A DNA stretch of 12,453 bases from JAKFWF01 sp031401535. Its GTDB lineage: Bacteria; Pseudomonadota; Alphaproteobacteria; Rhizobiales; Hyphomicrobiaceae. Below the pieces are notes generated by a model. The model saw only the letters and a list, made by a program, of their open reading frames with translations, was not told the origin of the DNA and ran no database searches. Positions within the stretch are counted from its first letter, which is position 1; every line of letters begins with the position of its first letter. The stretch spans positions 1 to 12,453 of the forward strand of contig JANNRP010000103.1 in NCBI GenBank assembly GCA_031401535.1, written 5' to 3'. The translations under genes and the position numbers were made by a program. Shown one piece after another: positions 1 through 7,017 of the stretch.

Positions 1-34
1 TCATCAGTTCCTGTAGGAACGTCACGTTGATCAT
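1..34 (-). CDS. Possible 5' end of a minus-strand gene (partial)
   Basis: An ATG read leftward from base 34 opens a frame (M-I-N-V-T-F-L-Q-E-L-M) that runs off the left edge with no stop. A GAGGTC about 9 bases upstream on the same strand could be the ribosome binding site. It would be divergent from the MBL-fold gene. Only eleven codons are visible, so no function can be given, and it could be a chance frame. A near-perfect dyad at 7-20 lies inside it. Confidence 0.25.
   Translation of the reverse strand, partial: MINVTFLQELM
7..20. other. GTTCCT-GT-AGGAAC inverted repeat at the left edge
   Basis: The two 6-base arms are perfect with a 2-base centre. If the minus-strand frame at 1-34 is a gene, the dyad is coding and probably chance. 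If not, it could be an operator upstream of the divergent MBL-fold gene. Confidence 0.2.
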
Positions 35-170
35 GCGTCCGACCTCGCCTTAACTGACCCACGTTTTATGCATAGCCCATCAAACAGATTTTTTCATGTC
101 ACCTCTCGACGACGTACGGTCAAGCAGCGCAAACTTCAAAATCGGTGGGGTGGCGGAAGGAAGTGTCGCG
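35..170. promoter_or_regulatory. Intergenic region upstream of the MBL-fold gene
   Basis: This 136-base space lies before the MBL-fold start at 171 and contains an AT-rich patch around 61-97. It may be a divergent promoter region if the minus-strand frame at 1-34 is real. I see no convincing -35/-10 pair. An in-frame ATG at 96 has no Shine-Dalgarno sequence and would only add 25 low-complexity residues, so I treat that stretch as non-coding leader. Confidence 0.3.
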
Positions 171-968
171 ATGTCTGAGTTGTATGAGATCTTGGCCGTA
201 AAATACGCACGTCACAGCAACCGCACGCGGCTCGATAATTTTATGTCGGCGGATGACCATGCCAGCCCGCAGCCGATCGACTATTTTGTCTGGGTGATCC
301 GCAACGCCAACCGTACCATCCTGCTCGACACCGGCTTCGATCACGCGGAAGCCAAAAACCGTGCCCGGGTGATCGACGTCGAACCTATCGAGGCTTTGGC
401 TCGGATCGGCGTTGCCGCCGATAAAATCAAGACCGTCATCGTCTCACACCTCCACTACGACCACGCGGGCACGCTCGACCAATTCCCTTCAGCCCGCTTT
501 CATATCCAAGAGCAGGAAGTGGCTTACGCCACCGGCCCCTGCATGTGTGACGAGGCGATGCGCAAACCGTTCTCGGCCGACCACGTCTGCAGCCTCGTAA
601 AAAAAGTCTATTCGGGTCGCGTGCAGTTCCATGACGGCGATGGCGAAGTCGCGCCAGGCGTCACGGTGCATCGCGCTGGCGGACATACCAAGGGCCTACA
701 GTGCGTGCGGGTAGCAACCGCATCAGGCCATGTTGTGCTCGCGTCCGATGCGACGCACCTTTATGAAAATTTCGAGAAACGCAAACCGTTCTCGATCACC
801 ATCGATGTTGAGCAGACGCTGCGTACCTACACGCGGCTCGAGCAGTTGGCGACGTCGCGGGCGCATGTGGTGCCGGGCCATGATCCGCTCGTGCTGGAGC
901 GCTATCCGGCGTGGAAGCCGGAGACGAAAGGCGTCGTTCACAGGCTGGATGTTGCGCGGTTGAAGTAG
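171..968 (+). CDS. MBL-fold metallo-hydrolase, N-acyl-homoserine lactonase/AttM-like
   Basis: This 265-residue protein has the metallo-beta-lactamase fold signature HLHYDHAG (His93, His95, Asp97, His98), followed by His172 (GGHTKG), Asp193 (ASDATH) and His237 (PGHD). That is the complete ligand set for a dinuclear metal site. The length, the LLDTGFD segment and the AHxVPGHD end resemble the lactonase subgroup (AHL lactonases, gamma-butyrolactone hydrolases), which open lactone rings by hydrolysis. No signal peptide is seen, so it is probably cytoplasmic. The start at 171 is chosen because GGAAGGAAG lies just upstream, whereas the in-frame ATG at 96 has no ribosome binding site and homologues normally begin near MSELYEI. 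It converges on the ABM gene, with 12 bases between stops. The fold is certain; lactonase activity and substrate are inferred from family resemblance. Confidence 0.87.
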   Translation: MSELYEILAVKYARHSNRTRLDNFMSADDHASPQPIDYFVWVIRNANRTILLDTGFDHAEAKNRARVIDVEPIEALARIGVAADKIKTVIVSHLHYDHAGTLDQFPSARFHIQEQEVAYATGPCMCDEAMRKPFSADHVCSLVKKVYSGRVQFHDGDGEVAPGVTVHRAGGHTKGLQCVRVATASGHVVLASDATHLYENFEKRKPFSITIDVEQTLRTYTRLEQLATSRAHVVPGHDPLVLERYPAWKPETKGVVHRLDVARLK

Positions 969-980
969 GGTGTAACATCA

Positions 981-1298
981 CTACGCGCGTCCCGCATCTG
1001 GCACCATCTGGCCCTGCAGGAGGTGGTACGTCAGCACTTTCTTGTGTGCGATCCAAGGCGTGCAGCGGACCTCCATATCCTTGAAATGGTTGCTGTCGCA
1101 GTGTGCCTTGAATGCCGCCTCGTTGTCATAGACTTCGTAGAGAAAGTATCCAGCCGGATCGATCGGGTCCTGACTTACGTCAAACTGACGACACCCAGGT
1201 TCCTTCTCCAAACTGTTACGCGCGTGCGTCAACAGGCTGGTGCCAAGTTCCGTCACATGGGCGGGCTTGGCTTCAAAGAACACCACGACAACCAGCAT
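981..1298 (-). CDS. Antibiotic biosynthesis monooxygenase (ABM) domain protein
   Basis: This is a 105-residue single-domain protein of the dimeric alpha/beta-barrel (ABM, YgiN-like) type. It has an N-terminal beta strand (LVVVVFFEAKP), a helix with HARNSLEKEPGC, and the typical YEVYDNEAAFKAHCDSNHF segment around residues 54-72. Members act as cofactor-free oxygenases on quinols or aromatic polyketides, or have no known reaction; the substrate here is unknown. The frame stays open upstream to 1547, but that part is antisense-like filler over the lyase. The ATG at 1298 is preceded by GAGGAG at good spacing and starts directly with the domain. It is the last gene of a minus-strand run, 23 bases after the lyase stop, so probably co-transcribed with it. 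The domain is clear; a role in the same pathway is inference. Confidence 0.85.
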   Translation of the reverse strand: MLVVVVFFEAKPAHVTELGTSLLTHARNSLEKEPGCRQFDVSQDPIDPAGYFLYEVYDNEAAFKAHCDSNHFKDMEVRCTPWIAHKKVLTYHLLQGQMVPDAGRA

Positions 1299-1321
1299 AG
1301 CCGTCTCCTCATCCAATCCGT

Positions 1322-2272
1322 CTACGCAGCGATACCTTTGGTCTGTGCGCCAAACCCGGCCAGCACGCGCTTGCGGGGCACCGTTCGGATGCGGCCTGCA
1401 GCTTGCTCGGGTGCCACCGCTTGCGCAAGATCGGCAGCAGCTAGCAGGCGGTCCATGTCGATCCCAGTTTTGATACCCATGTGCTCGAAGGCGAAAACGA
1501 GATCTTCCGACGCTGTGTTGCCGGAAGCACCCGGCGCGAACGGGCACCCACCGAGCCCAGCCGCTGCCCCGTCCATGACGCGTACACCCGCCTGATAGGC
1601 TGCGATCGCGTTAGCGACACCCAAGTTGTAGGTGTCGTGGCCGTGGAATGCGAAGGTGATCTTATCATTGGCGTAGCGCTTCACGGCCGTTTCAAACAGC
1701 GCACCGACGTGATCGGGTGCCGCACGGCCGGTTGTATCGCAAATCGCGATCTCGGTCGCCTCAACAAAGCCTAGCACCCGCTCGATACCGTCCAGCACCT
1801 TTGCTTCCGGCGTGCGCCCTTCGAACGGACAATCGAACGACGTCGCCAGATTGAAGCGCAGGAACACGTCGGGCTTGAGTTCCCGCCAAGCCGCTTCCAG
1901 ATCACGAAAGCTCTCATCGACCGAACGGCGAACGTTATTCTGGTTGTGGCTTTCTGAAACTGAGATCACCCAGCCGATATCGCGCACGCCAGCCGCCAAT
2001 GCCGCGTCCAATCCACGGCGGTTCGGCACCAGCGCCTGCACTCGCATGGATGCTGGCAGCTTCGCCGCTTTCAGAATATCGCCGATATCCGCCATCTGCG
2101 GAATAGCCTTTGGTGCTACGAACGCGCCGATCTCCATTCGCGTGAAGCCACAATTGGCGAGCGCCTCGATGATTGCGAGTTTCTGTACGGTCGGGATGAA
2201 GGGCTTGACCACCTGGAAGCCATCGCGAGGTGCGACTTCGACAATGGTTACTTCAGGTGCGGCCAGGCTCAT
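1322..2272 (-). CDS. Hydroxymethylglutaryl-CoA lyase family protein
   Basis: This 316-residue TIM-barrel enzyme belongs to the HMGL-like/DRE-TIM family. HMG-CoA lyase cleaves 3-hydroxy-3-methylglutaryl-CoA to acetyl-CoA and acetoacetate. Visible motifs are VEVAPRDGFQ with catalytic Arg16 and metal ligand Asp17, FVAPKAIPQM near 51-60, metal ligands His210 and His212 in HGHDTYNLGVAN, and catalytic Cys243 in the signature GLGGCPFAPGASGN at 239-252. All key residues of true HMG-CoA lyases are present and the length is normal. Its ATG overlaps the stop of the CoA-transferase (ATGA), which implies translational coupling; an upstream extension to 2374 was rejected for that reason. The partner suggests it acts on a CoA ester made by the transferase. 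Related lyases acting on other 3-hydroxyacyl-CoAs share these motifs, so the exact substrate is not fixed. Confidence 0.92.
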   Translation of the reverse strand: MSLAAPEVTIVEVAPRDGFQVVKPFIPTVQKLAIIEALANCGFTRMEIGAFVAPKAIPQMADIGDILKAAKLPASMRVQALVPNRRGLDAALAAGVRDIGWVISVSESHNQNNVRRSVDESFRDLEAAWRELKPDVFLRFNLATSFDCPFEGRTPEAKVLDGIERVLGFVEATEIAICDTTGRAAPDHVGALFETAVKRYANDKITFAFHGHDTYNLGVANAIAAYQAGVRVMDGAAAGLGGCPFAPGASGNTASEDLVFAFEHMGIKTGIDMDRLLAAADLAQAVAPEQAAGRIRTVPRKRVLAGFGAQTKGIAA

Positions 2273-3498
2273 GTGATGCCTCGTTTTGCAAGTGCGTTCA
2301 ATTCGTCGGGCGTAACGCCCAGCAATCCACCCAAAACCTCGGCGGTATGCTGGCCAACCGATGGTCCGGTCCACCGAATTTGCGCATTCCGATCCTGGCC
2401 TTCAACCACCGGCACAACACCGGGATGCAGCAGCGGTCCCAGCACCGGATCGCTGATTTCTGTCACCATGCCACGCGCACGATACTGCGGATCGGCCGCC
2501 ACATCTGCGATCGTCGCGATCTTGGATGATGGTACACCCGCCGCCTCCACCAAGGTCAATGCTTGATCCATCGTCATAGCGGCGGTCCACACCCCGATCA
2601 GGCGGTCAAGCTCGCGGGCGTTGGCGACGCGGGCGGGATTGTCGACAAACCGAGCGTCATCAGCGAGCGCTGGTTGGCCCATGGCCTTTGCGAGCGCACG
2701 AAACAGCGGATCAGAATTCGCCGCGATCAACAACCAGCCGCCATCGCTGCATAAATAGGCGTTGGTCGGAGCTGCCGTCGCTATCCCTGATCCCATGGGC
2801 TCGCGGATCTTGCCCGACAGGCTGTATTCCGGCAGACAGCCTTCCAGCAGCGACAACACACTTTCGCCCAATGCCACGTCGATGACCCGGGGCTCGACGG
2901 TACCGCTCGCGCGCTGATCTATCACAGCCGCCAGCGCGCCGATCGCCCCATAGAGCCCCGATACGCTATCGCCGAGCGATATGCCCATGCGCACGGGGGG
3001 CAAGGGGCTGACTTCGGGCGGGTAGGCACACAGATAGCGCAAGCCGCCTTTGGCCTCGCCGATCACACCGAAGCCGGGCTTAGCCGCTTCCGGACCAGTT
3101 TGGCCATAGCCCGAGATTCGAACCACGACGATGCCGGGTCTGGCCTTTGCCAGCTCCGCCGGACCAAGCCCCCATTTGTCGAGTTGGCCCGCCCGATAGT
3201 TCTCGATCACGACGTCGCAGTGTGCAACCAACCGCAGCACAAGAGCGCGGGCGGCGGGTTCCTTGAGATTGAGCGTTACCGAGCGCTTGTTGCGCCCATG
3301 CACGCTCCACCACACCGAACGGCCATCAATCTGAAGTCCCCAGCTGCGGGCCGGGTCACCGGCTCCTGGCGGTTCGACCTTGATAACGTCGGCACCGAGA
3401 TCGGCGAGTACACGGGTCGCGAACGGCGCCGCCACAAAATGACCGAGTTCGAGCACTCGCAGCGTGCGCAATAAAGGTTGTACAGCCTGTGTGATCAT
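2269..3498 (-). CDS. CaiB/BaiF family (class III) CoA-transferase
   Basis: This 409-residue protein is of the formyl-CoA transferase/CaiB type, which moves CoA between carboxylic acids through an enzyme-bound acyl anhydride on an aspartate. The N-terminal LADLGADVIKVEPP (31-44), GRNKRSVTLNLK (68-79) and VVIENYRAG (97-104) are hallmark motifs. The likely catalytic aspartate is Asp177 in GISLGDSVSGLYG. Length matches the family. The start at 3498 is chosen because the usual short leader before RVLELG begins there; a longer frame to 3654 would add about 50 residues with no family match. The Shine-Dalgarno sequence is weak (GGAT). The 3' end overlaps the HMG-CoA lyase start. Family members paired with HMG-CoA lyase could use succinyl-CoA to activate hydroxymethylglutarate-like diacids (compare human SUGCT), but donor and acceptor here are inference. 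Confidence 0.93.
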   Translation of the reverse strand: MITQAVQPLLRTLRVLELGHFVAAPFATRVLADLGADVIKVEPPGAGDPARSWGLQIDGRSVWWSVHGRNKRSVTLNLKEPAARALVLRLVAHCDVVIENYRAGQLDKWGLGPAELAKARPGIVVVRISGYGQTGPEAAKPGFGVIGEAKGGLRYLCAYPPEVSPLPPVRMGISLGDSVSGLYGAIGALAAVIDQRASGTVEPRVIDVALGESVLSLLEGCLPEYSLSGKIREPMGSGIATAAPTNAYLCSDGGWLLIAANSDPLFRALAKAMGQPALADDARFVDNPARVANARELDRLIGVWTAAMTMDQALTLVEAAGVPSSKIATIADVAADPQYRARGMVTEISDPVLGPLLHPGVVPVVEGQDRNAQIRWTGPSVGQHTAEVLGGLLGVTPDELNALAKRGIT

Positions 3499-3524
3499 GC
3501 GGCATCCGGTAATGTTGCTTGTGC

Positions 3525-3538
3525 CGTCAAATTTGACG
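3525..3538. promoter_or_regulatory. Perfect 14-bp palindrome upstream of the CoA-transferase
   Basis: CGTCAAATTTGACG is a perfect palindrome ending 27 bases before the transferase ATG, in the space between the minus-strand operon and dnaB. The position suits a repressor or activator dimer controlling the CoA-transferase/lyase operon. No regulator gene lies nearby in the window. One such palindrome is roughly expected by chance in 12 kb, so its location is the main support. Confidence 0.35.
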
Positions 3539-3628
3539 CAGTGGCCGCAGCCGTCAAGCCGAGCTTGCGCGGTACTGCGTTGCCGGGACGGGAGGCCGCG
3601 CTGCTTTCCAGGCACACGCCAGCTTAAA

Positions 3629-3645
3629 ATCCACGCCATGTGGAT
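3629..3645. promoter_or_regulatory. Hairpin in the dnaB leader, next to a -10-like TAAAAT
   Basis: ATCCAC-GCCAT-GTGGAT forms a perfect 6-bp stem with a 5-base loop. It directly follows TAAAAT (3625-3630), a 5/6 match to a -10 box, about 70 bases before the dnaB ATG. No good -35 box is seen at the right spacing. It could be a 5' leader structure or an operator at the dnaB promoter, or chance. The rest of the 218-base space 3499-3716 holds no supportable gene. Confidence 0.25.
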
Positions 3646-3716
3646 AGCGGGCATGAGCCTGGGGGGCAGTGCCTAGTTCGGGCTTGCGAACGGCCGAATC
3701 GGATATCGGTTGGGAC

Positions 3717-5249
3717 ATGAACCAGATCGCCAATCGCCAATCCCCCACCCTCCTCTCCGATCAACTCAAGGCGCAAGCCAGAGCCGACGAGCCGCTGGGC
3801 TTTCGCCAAGCGCCGCACAACATCGAAGCCGAGCAGTCGCTGCTGGGCGCCATTCTCGTCAACAACGAGGCAATGGACCGCGTTTCCTCGTTTCTCGACA
3901 TGACGCACTTCTATGATCCGCTGCATGGGCAGATTTACGAGATCGCCGGTAAGATCATCCAGGCTGGCAAACAGGCGACGCCGGTGACGCTGCGCACCTT
4001 CTTTGAGACGGCCGAACCGATCGACGAAAACCTGACCGTCCCGCAGTATCTCGGGCGGCTTGCCGCCAACGCCACCACGATCATCAACGCCGCCGACTAT
4101 GGCCGCACGGTGTACGATCTTGCCACCCGGCGCGCGTTGATTGCGATCGGCGAGGACATGGTGACGACGGCATATGACAGCCCAGTCGACTTCCCGCCCG
4201 AGACCCAGATCCAGGAAGCCGAAGGCCTGCTCTATCAATTGGCCGAAAGCGGCAAGTACGGTGGCGGCTTCCAGACTTTTGGTAATGCGCTCACCACGGC
4301 TATCGAGATGGCGAACGCAGCCTTCATGCGTGACGGGCATTTGTCCGGTGTATCGAGCGGCCTGTCCGATCTCGATAGCAAAATGGGTGGCTTGCAATCC
4401 TCGGACTTGATCGTGCTCGCCGGCCGCCCATCAATGGGCAAGACGGCGCTTGCGACCAACATCGCCTACAATATCGCCAAGAAGTACAAGACCGAAAAAC
4501 AGATCGACGGTTCGCTGAAGGTCATCGACGGTGGCGTCGTTGGCTTTTTCTCGCTGGAAATGTCAGCCGAGCAGTTGGCGACCCGTATTCTCTCCGAGCA
4601 GGCCGAGATTTCGTCCGAGAAGATCCGGCGCGGCATGATCACGGAGGATGAATTCCGTCGGCTGGTTGCAGTCAGCCAGGAGATGTCGCGCATCCCGCTT
4701 TACATCGACCAGACCGGCGGTATCACCATTGCGCAATTATCAGCCCGGGCCCGCAAGCTGAAGCGCCAGCACGGCCTGGGATTACTAGTGGTCGACTACC
4801 TGCAGCTATTGTCGGGCTCATCGCGCAATTCGCAATCGAACCGCGTGCAGGAAATCACCGAGATCACGACAGGCCTGAAGGCGCTCGCCAAGGAACTCGG
4901 CTGCCCGGTGATGGCGCTGTCGCAGCTCTCCCGTCAAGTCGAGCAGCGCGAGGACAAGCGCCCGCAGCTCTCAGACCTGCGTGAATCTGGCTCGATCGAG
5001 CAGGATGCTGACGTCGTGATGTTCGTGTTCCGCGAAGAATATTACGTCGAGCGCACTAAGCCCAACGAGGGCACGGCCGAGTTCCAAGAGTGGATGACCA
5101 AGATGCAAATGGTATCTGGCAAGGCCGAGGTCATCATCGGCAAGCAACGCCACGGACCGGTCGGCTCGGTTCAACTGTCGTTCGAGGCCAATTTCACCCG
5201 GTTCGGCAACCTCGCAAAAGAATTCCACATGGCGGAACGATTGGAGTGA
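3717..5249 (+). CDS. dnaB: Replicative DNA helicase DnaB
   Basis: This 510-residue helicase unwinds DNA ahead of the replisome as a hexameric ring around the lagging strand. An N-terminal primase-interacting domain (PHNIEAEQSLLGAIL, 33-47) is followed by a linker and a RecA-like motor. In the motor are Walker A GRPSMGKT (236-243), FFSLEMSAEQLATR (277-290), Walker B LLVVDYLQLL (357-366), ALSQLSRQVEQR (400-411), DLRESGSIEQDAD (420-432) and KQRHGPVG (476-483). A basic insert of about 17 residues (256-273) follows Walker A, as I recall for alphaproteobacterial DnaB. I chose the ATG at 3717; an in-frame GTG at 3669 would add 16 residues unlike the family. Neither start has a strong Shine-Dalgarno sequence. 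It is alone on this strand, facing the FkbM gene with 24 bases between stops. Confidence 0.97.
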   Translation: MNQIANRQSPTLLSDQLKAQARADEPLGFRQAPHNIEAEQSLLGAILVNNEAMDRVSSFLDMTHFYDPLHGQIYEIAGKIIQAGKQATPVTLRTFFETAEPIDENLTVPQYLGRLAANATTIINAADYGRTVYDLATRRALIAIGEDMVTTAYDSPVDFPPETQIQEAEGLLYQLAESGKYGGGFQTFGNALTTAIEMANAAFMRDGHLSGVSSGLSDLDSKMGGLQSSDLIVLAGRPSMGKTALATNIAYNIAKKYKTEKQIDGSLKVIDGGVVGFFSLEMSAEQLATRILSEQAEISSEKIRRGMITEDEFRRLVAVSQEMSRIPLYIDQTGGITIAQLSARARKLKRQHGLGLLVVDYLQLLSGSSRNSQSNRVQEITEITTGLKALAKELGCPVMALSQLSRQVEQREDKRPQLSDLRESGSIEQDADVVMFVFREEYYVERTKPNEGTAEFQEWMTKMQMVSGKAEVIIGKQRHGPVGSVQLSFEANFTRFGNLAKEFHMAERLE

Positions 5250-5273
5250 GGGGTTGAATTGCTGCTCGGTCCA

Positions 5274-6002
5274 TCACGCGCGCCAGGCGTAGATCATGAT
5301 TTGCGCCGCATCCTTGGCCTCGACCTCGTAGCCCTTGTCACGGAGCAGGGCGCAGAGCGATTGGGCCGTCTGTCCCAGTGCTTCGGTGTACTCCGCTTCC
5401 AGTACTATGTTGTGTATTCTGGCGAAGTCGGCCGCCGCTATGCCGTCCAACACCTCCATGAAATAGCCCTCCACATCGATCTTCAGGAGATCGACCGAGG
5501 CCAAGTTCCGCAACGCCATCTCGTGCGAGACCGTTGTGCTCGGCACCTTGTGGGTAATCAGTTCACCCTTGGTCCGCAGCTCATCGACCCACGGCAGCGT
5601 CGAGCCATCCAGAAGGGTGGAGAGGCCCGAGTTCCACGGCGGTTGGTGCAAGACCAGTTCCCGGCCCGCCTCGAACGACACGGCAAAGTTGAAGCAGGTC
5701 GCGGCCGTGGTCTTGCTGTTGACGTGGCGTGCAACATTCTCAACCAGACATTGGTGGGTCGTCGGACTAGCCTCGTAGGCCAGGATTGTACGCGGGCTGT
5801 ATTTGCGCGCCGCCCATATCGAAAACAGTCCGACATTGGCGCCGATGTCGATGACAGTCGGATGCTGGGGTAGTGCTATCCGCGGATGGTCGTAGGCATT
5901 GCCTACAAAAATCTCATCGAAAATATACTGGATGTCACGCTCGAACGGATCATTGATCGAGAGGTCGAGATCGCCGATCTGCAAACGTCGCATAGGTTCC
6001 AT
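5274..6002 (-). CDS. FkbM family methyltransferase
   Basis: This 242-residue SAM-dependent methyltransferase of the FkbM type shows motif I VIDIGANVGLFS (50-61), an acidic motif LAYEASP with Glu77, and the family signature VDLLKIDVEGYFMEVLDGI (170-188), then a closing strand pair. FkbM proteins O-methylate small molecules, glycans or polysaccharide building blocks; the substrate here is unknown. The ATG at 6002 is chosen because AGGGAA sits 6 bases upstream. The longer frame would need a GTG at 6029 with no ribosome binding site, and the ATG at 5993 is also possible. No signal peptide or membrane segment is seen. It points away from the secreted-protein gene across a 346-base space and converges on dnaB. 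No glycosyltransferase neighbours are present, so its pathway cannot be read from context. Confidence 0.9.
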   Translation of the reverse strand: MEPMRRLQIGDLDLSINDPFERDIQYIFDEIFVGNAYDHPRIALPQHPTVIDIGANVGLFSIWAARKYSPRTILAYEASPTTHQCLVENVARHVNSKTTAATCFNFAVSFEAGRELVLHQPPWNSGLSTLLDGSTLPWVDELRTKGELITHKVPSTTVSHEMALRNLASVDLLKIDVEGYFMEVLDGIAAADFARIHNIVLEAEYTEALGQTAQSLCALLRDKGYEVEAKDAAQIMIYAWRA

Positions 6003-6348
6003 TAGTATTCCCTGCTCCCACTGCCGCACCGAGGCGAAACGGTCTCGTCACATAGAGCAGTTATTTGTGTTGGAATATACTGGCCCCCGTCAGCGCGGGA
6101 TCGAAAAACAGCCGCAGTCTGACACATCGCTACGGGTTCGAGGCCATTGTGCTCATGAACCGTGCCTCGTCGGAACCTGTCAGTCAACAAGTACGCGGCA
6201 ATCGCCGACGCATTCCGATCCAACGTCACTGAGCTTGGCAGGCTTGCACCAGCATTCCGGATCGCCGCACACCAGTAATTAAGTCGGAACTATTTCAGCC
6301 ATGCGCGGTTATGTCGGCATGAAACTGCTTTGCCGAGGAGTACATGGC
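6003..6348. other. Divergent intergenic region between the FkbM gene and the secreted-protein gene
   Basis: These 346 bases separate two divergent genes and should hold both promoters. A TATACT at 6076-6081 resembles a -10 box for the plus strand, but no acceptable -35 box lies 16-18 bases upstream. A short minus-strand frame (6002-6229, GTG start, TAATG overlap with the FkbM ATG) has no Shine-Dalgarno sequence and no recognisable domain, so I do not call it. No RNA gene, repeat or insertion sequence is visible. Confidence 0.4.
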
Positions 6349-7017
6349 GTGTATATGCGAAAACAACTACTTATCTATTCTGCAACAACTTGTGCCGCAA
6401 TCGTAGGAGCACTCTCCCCCGTTTACGCACGCGATGGATCATCGGAAGCGAAACTGGGCCAACCGGCGGCGATCCAACTTGCCCAGGCCGGGGAAGGTAA
6501 GGGTCGCGGTGGTGGTAGCGGAGGCGGAGCACCAGCGGCTACGTCGGCGCCCGCTGCTAAATCGGGAGCCAGTTCGGGAGGCAACCGGGCAGCGCCTGCC
6601 GCTCGTCAGAGCCAGGGACGTAGCGAGCCCCGTGCCGACCGCCCAGCTCGGGCGACACAAAATCGAGAGGCTCCTCGCGTCAGAACACGCGACCAGCAAC
6701 CATCCGAACGTCGCGCCGTCCGGCAAACACAACGTCCTGCTATAACCGAACAAACACAACGTCGCCCAGCGTCCGAGCGCCGCGTCGATCGTGGCACAGA
6801 CGGGCGTCAGTCTGGAACTATCGTTCGCCGCGATCGTCCAAACTACGAGCGACAAGTCCGGCGAGGCACGCGCTATAATTGGGGCCCTGGAGCGATCTTT
6901 TACTTCTACAATGGATACTATCACGGTGACTGCGCATGGCTGCGTCGCAAGGCGATCTCGACTGGCAGTGAATACTGGAGGCGTCGCTTCCGCCAGTGTC
7001 GCGCCTTCAACGATTAG
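6349..7017 (+). CDS. Secreted Arg/Gly-rich protein with Cys-containing C-terminal domain, unknown function
   Basis: No known family is recognised. A signal peptide is visible: a short basic start (MRKQ), a hydrophobic stretch and VYA before RDG as a likely cleavage site near residue 27. Residues of about 60-170 are low-complexity, rich in Gly, Ala, Arg, Gln and Pro, and surely disordered. The last 47 residues differ: aromatic-rich, from YNWGPGAIFYFYNGYYHGDC to an FRQCRAFND end, with the only two cysteines of the mature chain, which may form a disulfide. The protein is strongly basic. GAGGAG at 6335-6340 is 8 bases before the GTG at 6349 but 14 before the ATG at 6355, so GTG 6349 (222 residues) is slightly favoured; 6301 and 6319 are also in frame. 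A 13-base repeat encodes a QTQR repeat. It stands alone, with no close neighbour on either side. Confidence 0.75.
   Translation: MYMRKQLLIYSATTCAAIVGALSPVYARDGSSEAKLGQPAAIQLAQAGEGKGRGGGSGGGAPAATSAPAAKSGASSGGNRAAPAARQSQGRSEPRADRPARATQNREAPRVRTRDQQPSERRAVRQTQRPAITEQTQRRPASERRVDRGTDGRQSGTIVRRDRPNYERQVRRGTRYNWGPGAIFYFYNGYYHGDCAWLRRKAISTGSEYWRRRFRQCRAFND
6724..6763 (+). repeat. In-frame direct repeat within the Arg-rich gene
   Basis: CAAACACAACGTC occurs at 6724-6736 and again at 6751-6763, 27 bases (nine codons) apart, so both copies encode the same peptide core (QTQR). This looks like a small internal duplication or slippage in the disordered part of the secreted protein. Confidence 0.8.

Noticed and set aside
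1023..1595. Plus-strand frame of 190 codons
   Set aside because: It is antisense to the ABM and lyase genes, with no ribosome binding site or domain; GC-rich DNA gives many such frames.
3669..3716. GTG-started N-terminal extension of dnaB
   Set aside because: It adds 16 residues not like the family and has no better ribosome binding site than the ATG at 3717.
3624..4397. Minus-strand frame of 257 codons
   Set aside because: It runs antisense through the dnaB N-terminal half, which has clear family motifs.
5259..5873. Plus-strand frame of 204 codons
   Set aside because: It lies antisense to the FkbM gene, whose signature motifs are unambiguous.
6002..6229. Minus-strand frame of 75 codons overlapping the FkbM start as TAATG
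   Set aside because: The overlap looks like coupling, but the GTG start has no Shine-Dalgarno sequence and the protein has no domain or membrane pattern.
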